Origin: Leisingera methylohalidivorans DSM 14336
Lineage (GTDB): Bacteria; Pseudomonadota; Alphaproteobacteria; Rhodobacterales; Rhodobacteraceae
Assembly (NCBI RefSeq): GCF_000511355.1
Contig: NC_023135.1
Span: forward strand, 2,568,371-2,632,370
Direction of reading: 5' to 3'
Length of the DNA: 64,000 nt
Translations under genes and position numbers: made by a program
The notes under the pieces: generated by a model
The model's input: the letters and a program-made list of their open reading frames with translations, nothing else
What the model was told of the DNA's origin: nothing
Database searches by the model: none
Shown: positions 8,910-16,744 of the stretch, piece by piece
Numbering within the stretch: position 1 is the first letter of the stretch
Layout: each line of letters begins with the position of its first letter

Positions 8910-9848
8910 ATGCTGCGCGCGCTCGCCTTTGCCGCCCGGCATGAGCGGGCTGCCTTGGTTCTGGGGCTGCTGGCCGGGCTGTCGCTGCCCGGCTTGGCCG
9001 CCGCGCTTAAGCCCTGGCTGCCGGAGATGGTGGCCGGGCTATTGTTTTTGAATGCCTACCGGATCGGCTTGCGCAAGGCCGCAGGCGGTCTGGCGGACGG
9101 GATCGGCACGCTGAAGGCCATTGCTTTTCTGCAAGTGGCGCTGCCGCTGCTGGCGCTGGGCCTGGCGTCGCTGTTCGGTGTGGCGCAAACCCCCGCCGCA
9201 GTGGCGCTGATCCTGATGCTGAGCGCCCCTTCGGTGACCGGCAGCCCCAATATCACCGCACTGATGAGCCACGCGCCGGAGCCTGCCTTCCGCCTGCTGA
9301 TCACCGGCACGGCACTGATGCCGCTGACGGTGATCCCGGTGTTTCTTCTGGCACCCGGCCTTGGCGATCTTGGCGGCGTGTTGCACGCCTCCGCGCGGCT
9401 GATCGGCGCCATCGGGGTAACGGTCCTGGCCGCTTTTCTGCTGCGGCGCCTGACACTGCCAAATCTGCGCGCAGAGCAGGCCAAGGCCATTGACGGGCTG
9501 ACAGTGATTGCGCTGTCGGTGATCGTCGTCGGGTTGATGGCAGCCCTGGGGCCTGCGCTGCGCACGGACCCGCTGCTGGTGCTGCAATGGCTGGGCTTTG
9601 CCTTGGCCGCCAACCTCGGCCTGCAGGCGCTGACATTTGCAGTGATGCGCCGCCGCGCGGGCAGTGGCGCCGTGCCCTGTGCCGTTGTCGCCGGCAACCG
9701 GAACTTTGCCCTGTTTCTGATCGCCCTGCCCGCTGCCACCACCGAGCCTCTGCTGATCTTCCTGGGCTGCTACCAGATTCCGATGTATCTGACTGCAATC
9801 CTGATGAAGCCGCTTTACGGGCGCCCCATCCTTAGGACAGAAACGTGA
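8910..9848 (+). CDS. Bile acid:sodium symporter-like (BASS) membrane permease
   Basis: 312 residues with about nine to ten hydrophobic segments, starting 4 bp after the DctM stop. The SAPSVTGSPNITALM and AGNRNFALFLIALPA stretches resemble the two crossing-helix motifs of BASS/SBF-family sodium:organic-anion symporters. It is probably the last gene of the TRAP operon and may export or import a related acid. Its 3' end overlaps the convergent sulfotransferase-like gene by 17 bp. Confidence 0.7.
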   Translation: MLRALAFAARHERAALVLGLLAGLSLPGLAAALKPWLPEMVAGLLFLNAYRIGLRKAAGGLADGIGTLKAIAFLQVALPLLALGLASLFGVAQTPAAVALILMLSAPSVTGSPNITALMSHAPEPAFRLLITGTALMPLTVIPVFLLAPGLGDLGGVLHASARLIGAIGVTVLAAFLLRRLTLPNLRAEQAKAIDGLTVIALSVIVVGLMAALGPALRTDPLLVLQWLGFALAANLGLQALTFAVMRRRAGSGAVPCAVVAGNRNFALFLIALPAATTEPLLIFLGCYQIPMYLTAILMKPLYGRPILRTET

Positions 9849-10713
9849 CGCCAGGCATCCGCCGGATCAGCTCGGCATCAGCAAAATAGCTTTCGCTCAT
9901 GTCATCCACCAGCGCTTGCGACCAGCCCGGCAGATCGATTTCCTCTTCGATCGCCTCTTCTGAGTGGTAATAGCTGAGGAACAGCGCACGTACCCGTTCA
10001 CGCTGGTCTTCCGACAGGCCGGGGCGGTTTGCCAGATAGGCTTCCAGCCGCTCGTATCCCGCCTCCGATATAATGCCGCGGGTGATGTCCAGTTCGCCGG
10101 CGAAACGGAAACCGTCACCCAGCCCCGTCACCTGCCCCAGAATGTTGGGCCAGATCACCGGCGTTTCCTCGTTGCACCAGACAGTGATGCGGCAGCCCGG
10201 GTTACTGTCCTGAATATCCGCAACCACGTCCGACCAGCGCAGATTGAGGAAGTCCGTGCCTGCGGTGAACTGCTTCCAGCTTCTGCCGGATTGCGATTTG
10301 TAGACCGGGCCGATCAGCGTGGCAGGGTTGCGCAGACCCAGGAAGAATTCGCAGGGGGTGTCCGGAAACACTCCCCGCAGTGCCGCTGTATTGCTGCCCG
10401 CATTGCGATAAAGCCGCCCGCCGCTAAGCATCCAGCCCGGCATCCCGAGAAATCCGGAATTGGTCAGGATGATCCGGGAAACGTCCTGATCCTTGACAAT
10501 GCCGGCCAACAGCGCCTCGCGTTCCTCAGCAGAGACAGTGTCTTGGTTCTGCTTGCGCAGCATTTGATTGACAGCCGCCAAATAGGTGCCCGGACGGCGG
10601 ATCATGACGCCCTGTTCCAGCAGTCGCTGTGCATCCTTGCGCAGCGACCAGGTCAGCTGGCCGTTGTCGGTATTCGGCGCCCCGATATGGAAAGCAAGGG
10701 TAATGTCCCGCAT
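9832..10713 (-). CDS. Sulfotransferase-like protein of unknown function
   Basis: About 293 residues from MRDITLAFHIGAP. This N-terminus resembles the PAPS-binding loop region of sulfotransferases (usually HIGxxKTGT), but the loop here reads HIGAPNTDNGQ, without the KTGT core, so activity is doubtful. A central FLGLRNPATLIGPVY segment recalls the 3'-phosphate-binding R/S region of that family. Two further ATG codons lie upstream in frame (10734, 10803); I chose 10713 because AAAGG sits 5 bp before it and the family-like sequence starts there. It is the last of four leftward glycan-type genes. Confidence 0.6.
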   Translation of the reverse strand: MRDITLAFHIGAPNTDNGQLTWSLRKDAQRLLEQGVMIRRPGTYLAAVNQMLRKQNQDTVSAEEREALLAGIVKDQDVSRIILTNSGFLGMPGWMLSGGRLYRNAGSNTAALRGVFPDTPCEFFLGLRNPATLIGPVYKSQSGRSWKQFTAGTDFLNLRWSDVVADIQDSNPGCRITVWCNEETPVIWPNILGQVTGLGDGFRFAGELDITRGIISEAGYERLEAYLANRPGLSEDQRERVRALFLSYYHSEEAIEEEIDLPGWSQALVDDMSESYFADAELIRRMPGVTFLS

Positions 10714-10806
10714 GTCAGCCTTTGCCTGGTTCATCGTCCTGTCAAGCCTTTGCCCTTTCCCTGCTCCGCATAAGGTGCCGGCGTGCGGCCTGGCGGAATT
10801 CACAGG

Positions 10807-12180
10807 TTATAGCCGCGCCTTCATCCTGCGGAAGAACCGGTCATCCCGCTGGCGCAAAATATACTCGCAGGCTTGTTTCGCAAGCCGCGGATGGCCCCGG
10901 TCCAGAGCCAAATTGGTCAGCTCCCGCTGAAACCGCGGGAATTCGTGACGTTTGCGCAGCAGGCGGTGAAACCGATGCGGTGTTAATTCGCCGGAAATGG
11001 CACCGCGGGCAATCTCCTGCAGGACGCCCATCTGCTGCAGCGAGGATCCCAGCCGATGGCCCAGCAGCGGACAGCGCCAGAAAGTGACATTTGCCCCGGA
11101 AAAACGGGCCGCATGGGCCGCATCGGGCGCCACGTAGGGGTCGAACATGATGTGCACGTCGCCCGCCGCCTGGCTGGCCAGGGATGCATCCCCGAAGGGC
11201 CCGGAAAAATCCCTGTCCCAGACCTTCTTGTAGCGCATTTCCCAAGGCACGAGCGTCTTGTCGAGAGTCGATTGCGGGCTGATCGCAAACACTGTCGATC
11301 CGGGCGCCGCCGCTGCATAGGCCGCAGCCGCATAGCCCCCCATTGACGCGCCGTAAAAGACCACACGGGAAAACTGCGCAAAGAAACCGCTGTCGCGCAG
11401 CGCCTCGAACTTGGCGGACACCTCCTGGTGGCGGAACCAGGTCCAGCCGTTGGCCATCACCCCCAGCATCGACCAGTCCTGCGCCTCAATGAAGCTGAAG
11501 CCCCAGGGACGCCGGTCATCCCGCTTGGTCATCGCAATGTCGAGGTTGTCGAAAGTCACCACAAGTGTGCCGCCGCGCGGGATGAACAGGAAGGAATGCT
11601 CTTCCAGTTCATCAAAGAAGCCTTCCCTGCCGGCCAGTTGGCGGGCCACCTTGGACCATTCGCCCGAGGGCGGCAGCACCTCCTGCGGTTCGGCGGATAG
11701 GATCGCCAGACCATTCCTGCCGGCCTCAGGCGGCACCAGCGTATTGCAGCTGCCATAGGCCTTGAGGAACGGATAGCTGCCAGAGCCTTTGCGGATTTCA
11801 ATCACCAGGCGGCTGAGCGGTTGCAGCGCCCGGTCCAGCATCGGTTTGGCATTCTGGATCTTGTGGCGCGCGCCAAAGCTGTTCAGCGCCAGGATCACAT
11901 CATAGCTGCCCAGGTCCTGCGAAGGCTCCGCAACCCGGATCGCGTCGCGGTCCACGCCGCCCTGTTCAAGCCGCGCCTGCCAGGCCTGCAGCTGCGCCGT
12001 ATCGGGCTGCTTGGCCTGCCCCTTGCGGTCGCAGGAGACCATATCGATGCTGCAGCCGTAGCGCTGATACAGAAGGATGCAAAGCTCCGGCGCCTGGCCG
12101 TTGATATCGGCAACCGTGCGGACGTCATCGGCATCCAGTGCCGGCAGCACGCTTTTGAAATCGAAACCTTCACTCATCAT
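10807..12180 (-). CDS. Alpha/beta-hydrolase-like protein with degenerate methyltransferase-like N-terminal half
   Basis: 457 residues. Residues about 1-170 resemble the methyltransferase-like end of the next gene upstream: compare EIRKGSGSYPFLKAYG here with DIRKGTGGIGAMKSFG there. The glycine-rich SAM motif is not obvious. The second half has the nucleophile elbow FYGASMGGYAAAAYA (GxSxG) of an alpha/beta hydrolase and a possible terminal His in CPLLGHRLGSSL. It probably acts on or near a surface polysaccharide, by inference from its neighbours. No signal peptide is seen. The ribosome site is weak. Confidence 0.65.
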   Translation of the reverse strand: MMSEGFDFKSVLPALDADDVRTVADINGQAPELCILLYQRYGCSIDMVSCDRKGQAKQPDTAQLQAWQARLEQGGVDRDAIRVAEPSQDLGSYDVILALNSFGARHKIQNAKPMLDRALQPLSRLVIEIRKGSGSYPFLKAYGSCNTLVPPEAGRNGLAILSAEPQEVLPPSGEWSKVARQLAGREGFFDELEEHSFLFIPRGGTLVVTFDNLDIAMTKRDDRRPWGFSFIEAQDWSMLGVMANGWTWFRHQEVSAKFEALRDSGFFAQFSRVVFYGASMGGYAAAAYAAAAPGSTVFAISPQSTLDKTLVPWEMRYKKVWDRDFSGPFGDASLASQAAGDVHIMFDPYVAPDAAHAARFSGANVTFWRCPLLGHRLGSSLQQMGVLQEIARGAISGELTPHRFHRLLRKRHEFPRFQRELTNLALDRGHPRLAKQACEYILRQRDDRFFRRMKARL

Positions 12181-12320
12181 GTGTCGTCAACTGCCCTTCA
12201 GGGAAACACCGGCACCGGACCAACCCGCATTGGGACTCATCTGCCCGCAGAGATCACCGCAGTACCGCCGATCTCTTCTGCGCTGTATTACCCGAACAGG
12301 AATTAGGATGCGGTTACCGA

Positions 12321-13889
12321 TCACGGCTCCTGTCCGGCACGGGTCAGAACCGTGGAATATTTACCGTGTTTGGCCAGCACTTTGACGGTCCCGAAACTTT
12401 TCATGGCGCCAATACCGCCGGTTCCCTTGCGAATGTCCAGAACAATACCGCCGCCGCTGCTGATCTGGTTGCTGAACAGATCCTGATAGGTACCGACGGG
12501 ATAATGGAACCCGCAAGACGCCAGGCTGATCACCAAGTCGAAGGCGCCAAGCGGCGCAGTGTCTTCGGTTTTGGGATTAAGGGTGGTGATCTTTCCGGCC
12601 GGCACGCCGTTCTTTTCCAGAAACGCGCGGGCGGTTTCCAGGCTGGTGTAACCCGCGCCTTCGCCTTCAAAACCGAAGTGGCGGCCGTTGCCTTCTTCGA
12701 TATCGATCAGCACGATTTCGCAGCCGTACCGGCGGTGCAGCAGCAGGCTGGCAAAGGCATACCCGCAGCCGATGTCCGCGGCGCGTTCGGGCGCAATGGG
12801 ATCAGTGGCCTTCAGAAAGAATGCGCATTCCCGTTCCGCGATCCGGATCGATTCATGCAGGATGCGCTCCCGCTGCGACCGGGCGTCCGCCAGCAACAAC
12901 TCCCCGTCACCCGCCATCCAGTCCTTGATGGTCTGTCCTGAACTTGCCAGTTCTGACCGCTGCAGCAGGATATTGGCGACGTCCTGATCGCTGAACATGG
13001 AATAATCCAGTGCCGCCGGGTCGATCGTCTCCACGGGTTTGTCTTCCGGTTCCGGGACCGGCTGCAGCAGGTGGCGGGTTTTCTCCGGGTCGATCCCATG
13101 CTGGACCAGCAGGTCATGGACATAGCAGCCCTCCGCGGCCCCCCCCCCGTATTTGGCCGCGATATTGCGGAAGCGGCGGCCCCAGAAGTGGATCGACAGC
13201 GTATCGCTGCGGATATGACCGCGCGCCTGGTCCACGCGGTTCGGGTTCAGCACCACCCCGGCCCGCTTGAACGGCACAGGGTAAATCACATGGCCGGGCC
13301 GGGAATGTTTGACCTCGCCGGTTTCCTGCAGGAACCAGGTAAGCGCATCCGGCCCCCAGACACCCCAAGGCAGAAGCGAGACATGAACGCCCTGCCGGCT
13401 GTCCTTAAGCGCCTGCAATTCGGCCTGTTTTTCAGCGCTGTACCAGGGCGGAATGGGGTATTCATCGCTGGTGAAGCGCAGCATCGCCGCAAGGGTCTTG
13501 GAGGTCTTTGGCAGCCGCAGAACCCCATTGTTGACCATCGGCTTGTCGTCGGAGATCCAGCCATGGAAATGCTTGCCCTTTATATCCCAGGGCTGGCAGC
13601 AATAGGCATCGGTATCGGCCCAGATGTAGTTGGTCTTGCGCAGCAAATGCAGGCGGAAGACATCGGCATGATAGGCCGGGCTGCCGGTGCGGGCGTGGCG
13701 GATGATGCGGTCAGCGGGCAGGATTTCATTGGCATCCGCCACTTTCACCCCGCCGGGCACGCCCTTGACCGCGTCATAGGTGAACAGCACCACCTCGTGG
13801 CCATGATCCAGAAAGGACTGAAGGCAAAGCTGTTCCAGCCAGCTGAGTTCTGGGCCCACCCATAGTGACGCGATGGCCGGAAGTGCCAT
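12321..13889 (-). CDS. Glycosyltransferase-methyltransferase fusion protein
   Basis: 522 residues. The first 230 resemble capsular or GT32-like glycosyltransferases: PAYHADVFRLHLL, then a DxD motif in WADTDAYCCQPW, then NNGVLRLPK. The C-terminal part (about 350-520) is a SAM-dependent methyltransferase, with AADIGCGYAFASLL as motif I and FDLVISLASCGFHYPVG further on. The linker contains an uninterrupted G10 run on the coding strand (see 13139-13148). Loss or gain of one base there would keep the glycosyltransferase half but remove the methyltransferase. GAGGGG precedes the ATG by about 9 bp, and a T8 run lies just upstream in the promoter. Confidence 0.75.
   Translation of the reverse strand: MALPAIASLWVGPELSWLEQLCLQSFLDHGHEVVLFTYDAVKGVPGGVKVADANEILPADRIIRHARTGSPAYHADVFRLHLLRKTNYIWADTDAYCCQPWDIKGKHFHGWISDDKPMVNNGVLRLPKTSKTLAAMLRFTSDEYPIPPWYSAEKQAELQALKDSRQGVHVSLLPWGVWGPDALTWFLQETGEVKHSRPGHVIYPVPFKRAGVVLNPNRVDQARGHIRSDTLSIHFWGRRFRNIAAKYGGGAAEGCYVHDLLVQHGIDPEKTRHLLQPVPEPEDKPVETIDPAALDYSMFSDQDVANILLQRSELASSGQTIKDWMAGDGELLLADARSQRERILHESIRIAERECAFFLKATDPIAPERAADIGCGYAFASLLLHRRYGCEIVLIDIEEGNGRHFGFEGEGAGYTSLETARAFLEKNGVPAGKITTLNPKTEDTAPLGAFDLVISLASCGFHYPVGTYQDLFSNQISSGGGIVLDIRKGTGGIGAMKSFGTVKVLAKHGKYSTVLTRAGQEP
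13139..13148. repeat. C10/G10 homopolymer inside the glycosyltransferase-methyltransferase gene
   Basis: Ten consecutive C on the plus strand read as GGG GGG GGG G in the leftward gene and encode Gly-Gly-Gly plus the first base of an Ala codon. Tracts of this length are prone to slippage. In Neisseria and Campylobacter such tracts switch surface-sugar genes on and off. Confidence 0.9.
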
Positions 13890-13999
13890 GATGATTGCCC
13901 CTCAAAAAAAACCAATTAATGCAGCTGCTTAACAGCCCTTTTTTATTGCCGGATTCTAACCCGCAGTCCGGAGTCCTGTCAATGTGCGGGCCGCGGGGT

Positions 14000-16276
14000 T
14001 CAATGGTTGGTTTCGCTGCGCTCCACCGTGAACCAGAAATCGCTGCCGGGCTCGTTTTCAGCGATCTTGTCCGGGATCACGCCGGGACCGCTGAGGAACA
14101 CATTGGCACCGAAATGCGCATGCATGCGCGACAGTTTGCACAGTTTCTCGCCTGTCAGCTCCCGGAACAGCGCCAGCATGTCGTCCCGCCCCTTCAACTC
14201 CTCTATTTTCTCGCGGTGTTTGCGGCTGGCGTATTCATGCGCTGCAGCGATATCCGGGTCTGCCAGCAGCCGGGCCATCTCTGCCTCCAGCGCCGGGATC
14301 ATGCGCTGGATCGAGCGCTCTTCCTCGGCGTTGTTGTTCATCCGGAACCAATAGGACAGCCCCTGATCGCGATCCACATGGTTCACCCGGCCCCGGTCGC
14401 GCTTGACCAGAAAACTTTCGGCGCTGCGCACGGCGTAATGGTTGAGCTGCACCAGGTCATAGCCATAGGTGCTCGTCGAGGAGCGCCAGCCGTTGCGGAA
14501 CATCTCACGCGGCATGTCCTGGCCGGAGCCGTTGACCCAGCGGATATCCTCCCACAGCTGCGGCTTCAGTCCCTTGGGCCGGTGAACGCCCAGCTTCTTG
14601 AAGATCCCGGTGTTGCGGAACAGGGTCTTGAAGCCCCAGGCCTGGTGCGGCTTGCGGGTCACCTCAAAGGCGCAGCGGGTGAACTCCCTGGTGATCAGAT
14701 CGCCGGTGAATTCGCGCACATCATTGTTGCCGAACAGCCGCCAGGTCATTGCGATCATGTTGGCATCGCCCACGGCCTGAAACAGGTCGGACAACCGTCC
14801 CTCACCGCATTTGATGTTAATGAACTCATCCACATCCATGCAGACCAGCCAGTCCGCCTCACGGATCACCGGCTCCTCCTCCGCCGCTTGCAATGCCGCG
14901 TGCTGCGGCTTCAGATCCGTGTTGCGGAACGGGTTTTCGCGGTGCTGGACGATCCCCTTATCCTGCAGCAGCTGCAGCATCGTATCGGTGCCATCGGTGC
15001 AGTCGTTGGTGTAGACGAGAAAATCATCCACGCCGATTGCGCGGTGATAGGCCAGCCATTCCAGAATGAACGGCCCTTCGTTTTTCATCGTGGTGACAAT
15101 GGTGGTCTTGGGAGTGCCGCCGGCCCGCTTAACGGCCCGCTCCTCGGGAATGCGCACAGGCTTGGCGTTGAAATAGCCCGTCGCCAGCGACAGCAGCTCG
15201 GGCGTTTCCACCAGGCTGGCCTTCGGCACAATCTTGGACACAGTGTCGGTGGGGTGCCGCAGGGCCATGCAGCGGTAGAACCGCAGATCGTCCGTTGGAT
15301 CGGGCTCGGCCCCGACCACCCGGACAAGCCGCCAGATGCAGCTGTCCCCGGCTTTGGCTGGCGCGAGGCACCAGCGCGGCCGCAGCCCGGCGGCATCGAA
15401 CTGCGTGCAGATGTGATCCGCAAAACACGCCTGCTCCCCCTTGCGCACCCGCCAGGGGTAGGCCTGCACCCCGCCAAGACGCAGAATGCCCGCCGGCGCG
15501 GCGACGGCCCGGTCAAAGATATTCGGCCCATCACCGGGCGCCAAAAGATCAAACAGATCGATATTGGCCACCGCCCGCGCGCGGCCAAGGAAGCGGGCGC
15601 GCAGGATTTCGTAAATCAGGAATTCGCCCAGCGGCGCCTGCCAGGGATCCGCTGGCGGGATGTCCATCCGGTCCTTGCCCGGCGCGCCCGGCACATTAAA
15701 AGGATGCGCCTCCTCCGGAAGGCCATCCTTGCCCAAGGGCAGTTTGGAATGCACCACCACGACCTGCTTCAGCCCCGTGATGGAACCTGCAAGCGCTTGC
15801 AGCTCCCCTATAAAGTGACGGCTGTCCTGCGGTTGCGCCCGGTCAAGGATGACAGCCCCCTGCAGCCCATGCTGCGTTACGTGGAACTGCAGCCATTCGG
15901 CAGTAGATCGGGCTGTTTCGCCATTGCGGACCGCGGCCACCACATTGAGCCCTGCAAACAGCTCCGTCTCCTCCGGGTGAAGCGGCACATTGTAAAGCGC
16001 GCCTTCTGCGGAGACGGTAACCGCGCCGGGGCCACCTGCAATCTCGGCTTCCAGAACCGGGGCGCCGCCATAATTATGCAGCACTGTCCGCTCTGCCAGG
16101 GACGCAATTCCGAGACCCGCCCGCGAGGTTCCGGATTTAAAGAAAAGGCGGGCAATCCGCCCGCTGGGCGCACGCAGTTCCACGGCGTCCAGCAGGTTAT
16201 TTCCTGCCAGGGACAACGCACTGAATTCGCGTTCAAGGATCTTGCCGTCGCAATTCCCGGGATCTGAACTGGGCAT
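14000..16276 (-). CDS. Large glycosyltransferase with two GT2-type domains, the first degenerate
   Basis: 758 residues. The C-terminal domain (about 385-640) is a GT2/GT92-like glycosyltransferase: TTMKNEGPFILEWLAYHRAIG, then YTNDCTDGTDTMLQLL, then the metal-binding MDVDEFINI. The region about 110-270 looks like a diverged copy: VVAAVRNGETARSTAEWLQFH, then ANIDLFDLL in place of MDVDEF, so the first copy is probably inactive. No membrane anchor is seen, so it is likely cytoplasmic. It is the first gene of the leftward glycan set, 110 bp before the fusion gene. Confidence 0.78.
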   Translation of the reverse strand: MPSSDPGNCDGKILEREFSALSLAGNNLLDAVELRAPSGRIARLFFKSGTSRAGLGIASLAERTVLHNYGGAPVLEAEIAGGPGAVTVSAEGALYNVPLHPEETELFAGLNVVAAVRNGETARSTAEWLQFHVTQHGLQGAVILDRAQPQDSRHFIGELQALAGSITGLKQVVVVHSKLPLGKDGLPEEAHPFNVPGAPGKDRMDIPPADPWQAPLGEFLIYEILRARFLGRARAVANIDLFDLLAPGDGPNIFDRAVAAPAGILRLGGVQAYPWRVRKGEQACFADHICTQFDAAGLRPRWCLAPAKAGDSCIWRLVRVVGAEPDPTDDLRFYRCMALRHPTDTVSKIVPKASLVETPELLSLATGYFNAKPVRIPEERAVKRAGGTPKTTIVTTMKNEGPFILEWLAYHRAIGVDDFLVYTNDCTDGTDTMLQLLQDKGIVQHRENPFRNTDLKPQHAALQAAEEEPVIREADWLVCMDVDEFINIKCGEGRLSDLFQAVGDANMIAMTWRLFGNNDVREFTGDLITREFTRCAFEVTRKPHQAWGFKTLFRNTGIFKKLGVHRPKGLKPQLWEDIRWVNGSGQDMPREMFRNGWRSSTSTYGYDLVQLNHYAVRSAESFLVKRDRGRVNHVDRDQGLSYWFRMNNNAEEERSIQRMIPALEAEMARLLADPDIAAAHEYASRKHREKIEELKGRDDMLALFRELTGEKLCKLSRMHAHFGANVFLSGPGVIPDKIAENEPGSDFWFTVERSETNH

Positions 16277-16486
16277 ACTGCTGCATCACGTTATGGCGTT
16301 TTGGCTCCAGATGCGAAGCACAGGGAACGGGGCCGGTTATAGCCGGCCGGGCGACCTGCCGGAACCGGGAAACGCCGCCAGCACCGGCCAAAGGCTCGGG
16401 CAGCTGATATTCCCGCAACAGACCGGCGCGCGTAAACCGTTGACGCGCAGGCGCATCAGCAACATGACAAATTTTCAGGTAAAAGT

Positions 16487-16573
16487 TGGTGCGGTCGAGA
16501 AGACTCGAACTTCCACTCCGGTTAAGGAACAGCGACCTCAACGCTGCGCGTCTACCAATTCCGCCACGACCGC
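16487..16573 (-). tRNA. tRNA-Leu, anticodon GAG
   Basis: The complement folds as an 87-base tRNA with encoded CCA. The acceptor stem is GCGGTCG/CGACCGC, the D-arm holds GGAATTGGTAGACGC, the anticodon stem is CAGCG/CGCTG with loop TTGAGGT (GAG at 16537-16539), and there is a long variable arm as in class II tRNAs. The T-arm has GTTCGAGTC. It reads CUC/CUU leucine codons. Its 3' end faces the glycan genes, but I found no repeat of its 3' end that would mark an integration site. Confidence 0.97.
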
Positions 16574-16744
16574 ACTGTCTTAGGCTTGGTGTCGAGGCGT
16601 ATAGACCAGCCCGGATGCGATGTGAAGCTGAAAATCATCTTTTTTGAACAGAATGTGCGCCCCCGCCGGCCACCCCGCTTAAGCGCCGGAAAACAGCCGG
16701 GTATCCGGCAGTCTCCAGCTTCGAAAGGCTCCCTCGAGGCAGCC

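Noticed and set aside
13895..16267. 790-residue open frame on the plus strand
   Set aside because: It lies exactly opposite the double-GT gene; the reverse strand shows clear GT2 motifs and a start, whereas this frame has no domain and an H/Q/R-rich composition typical of antisense shadow in GC-rich DNA.
16487..16573. tRNA-Leu as a proven island attachment site
   Set aside because: No integrase and no direct repeat of the tRNA 3' end was found in the window.
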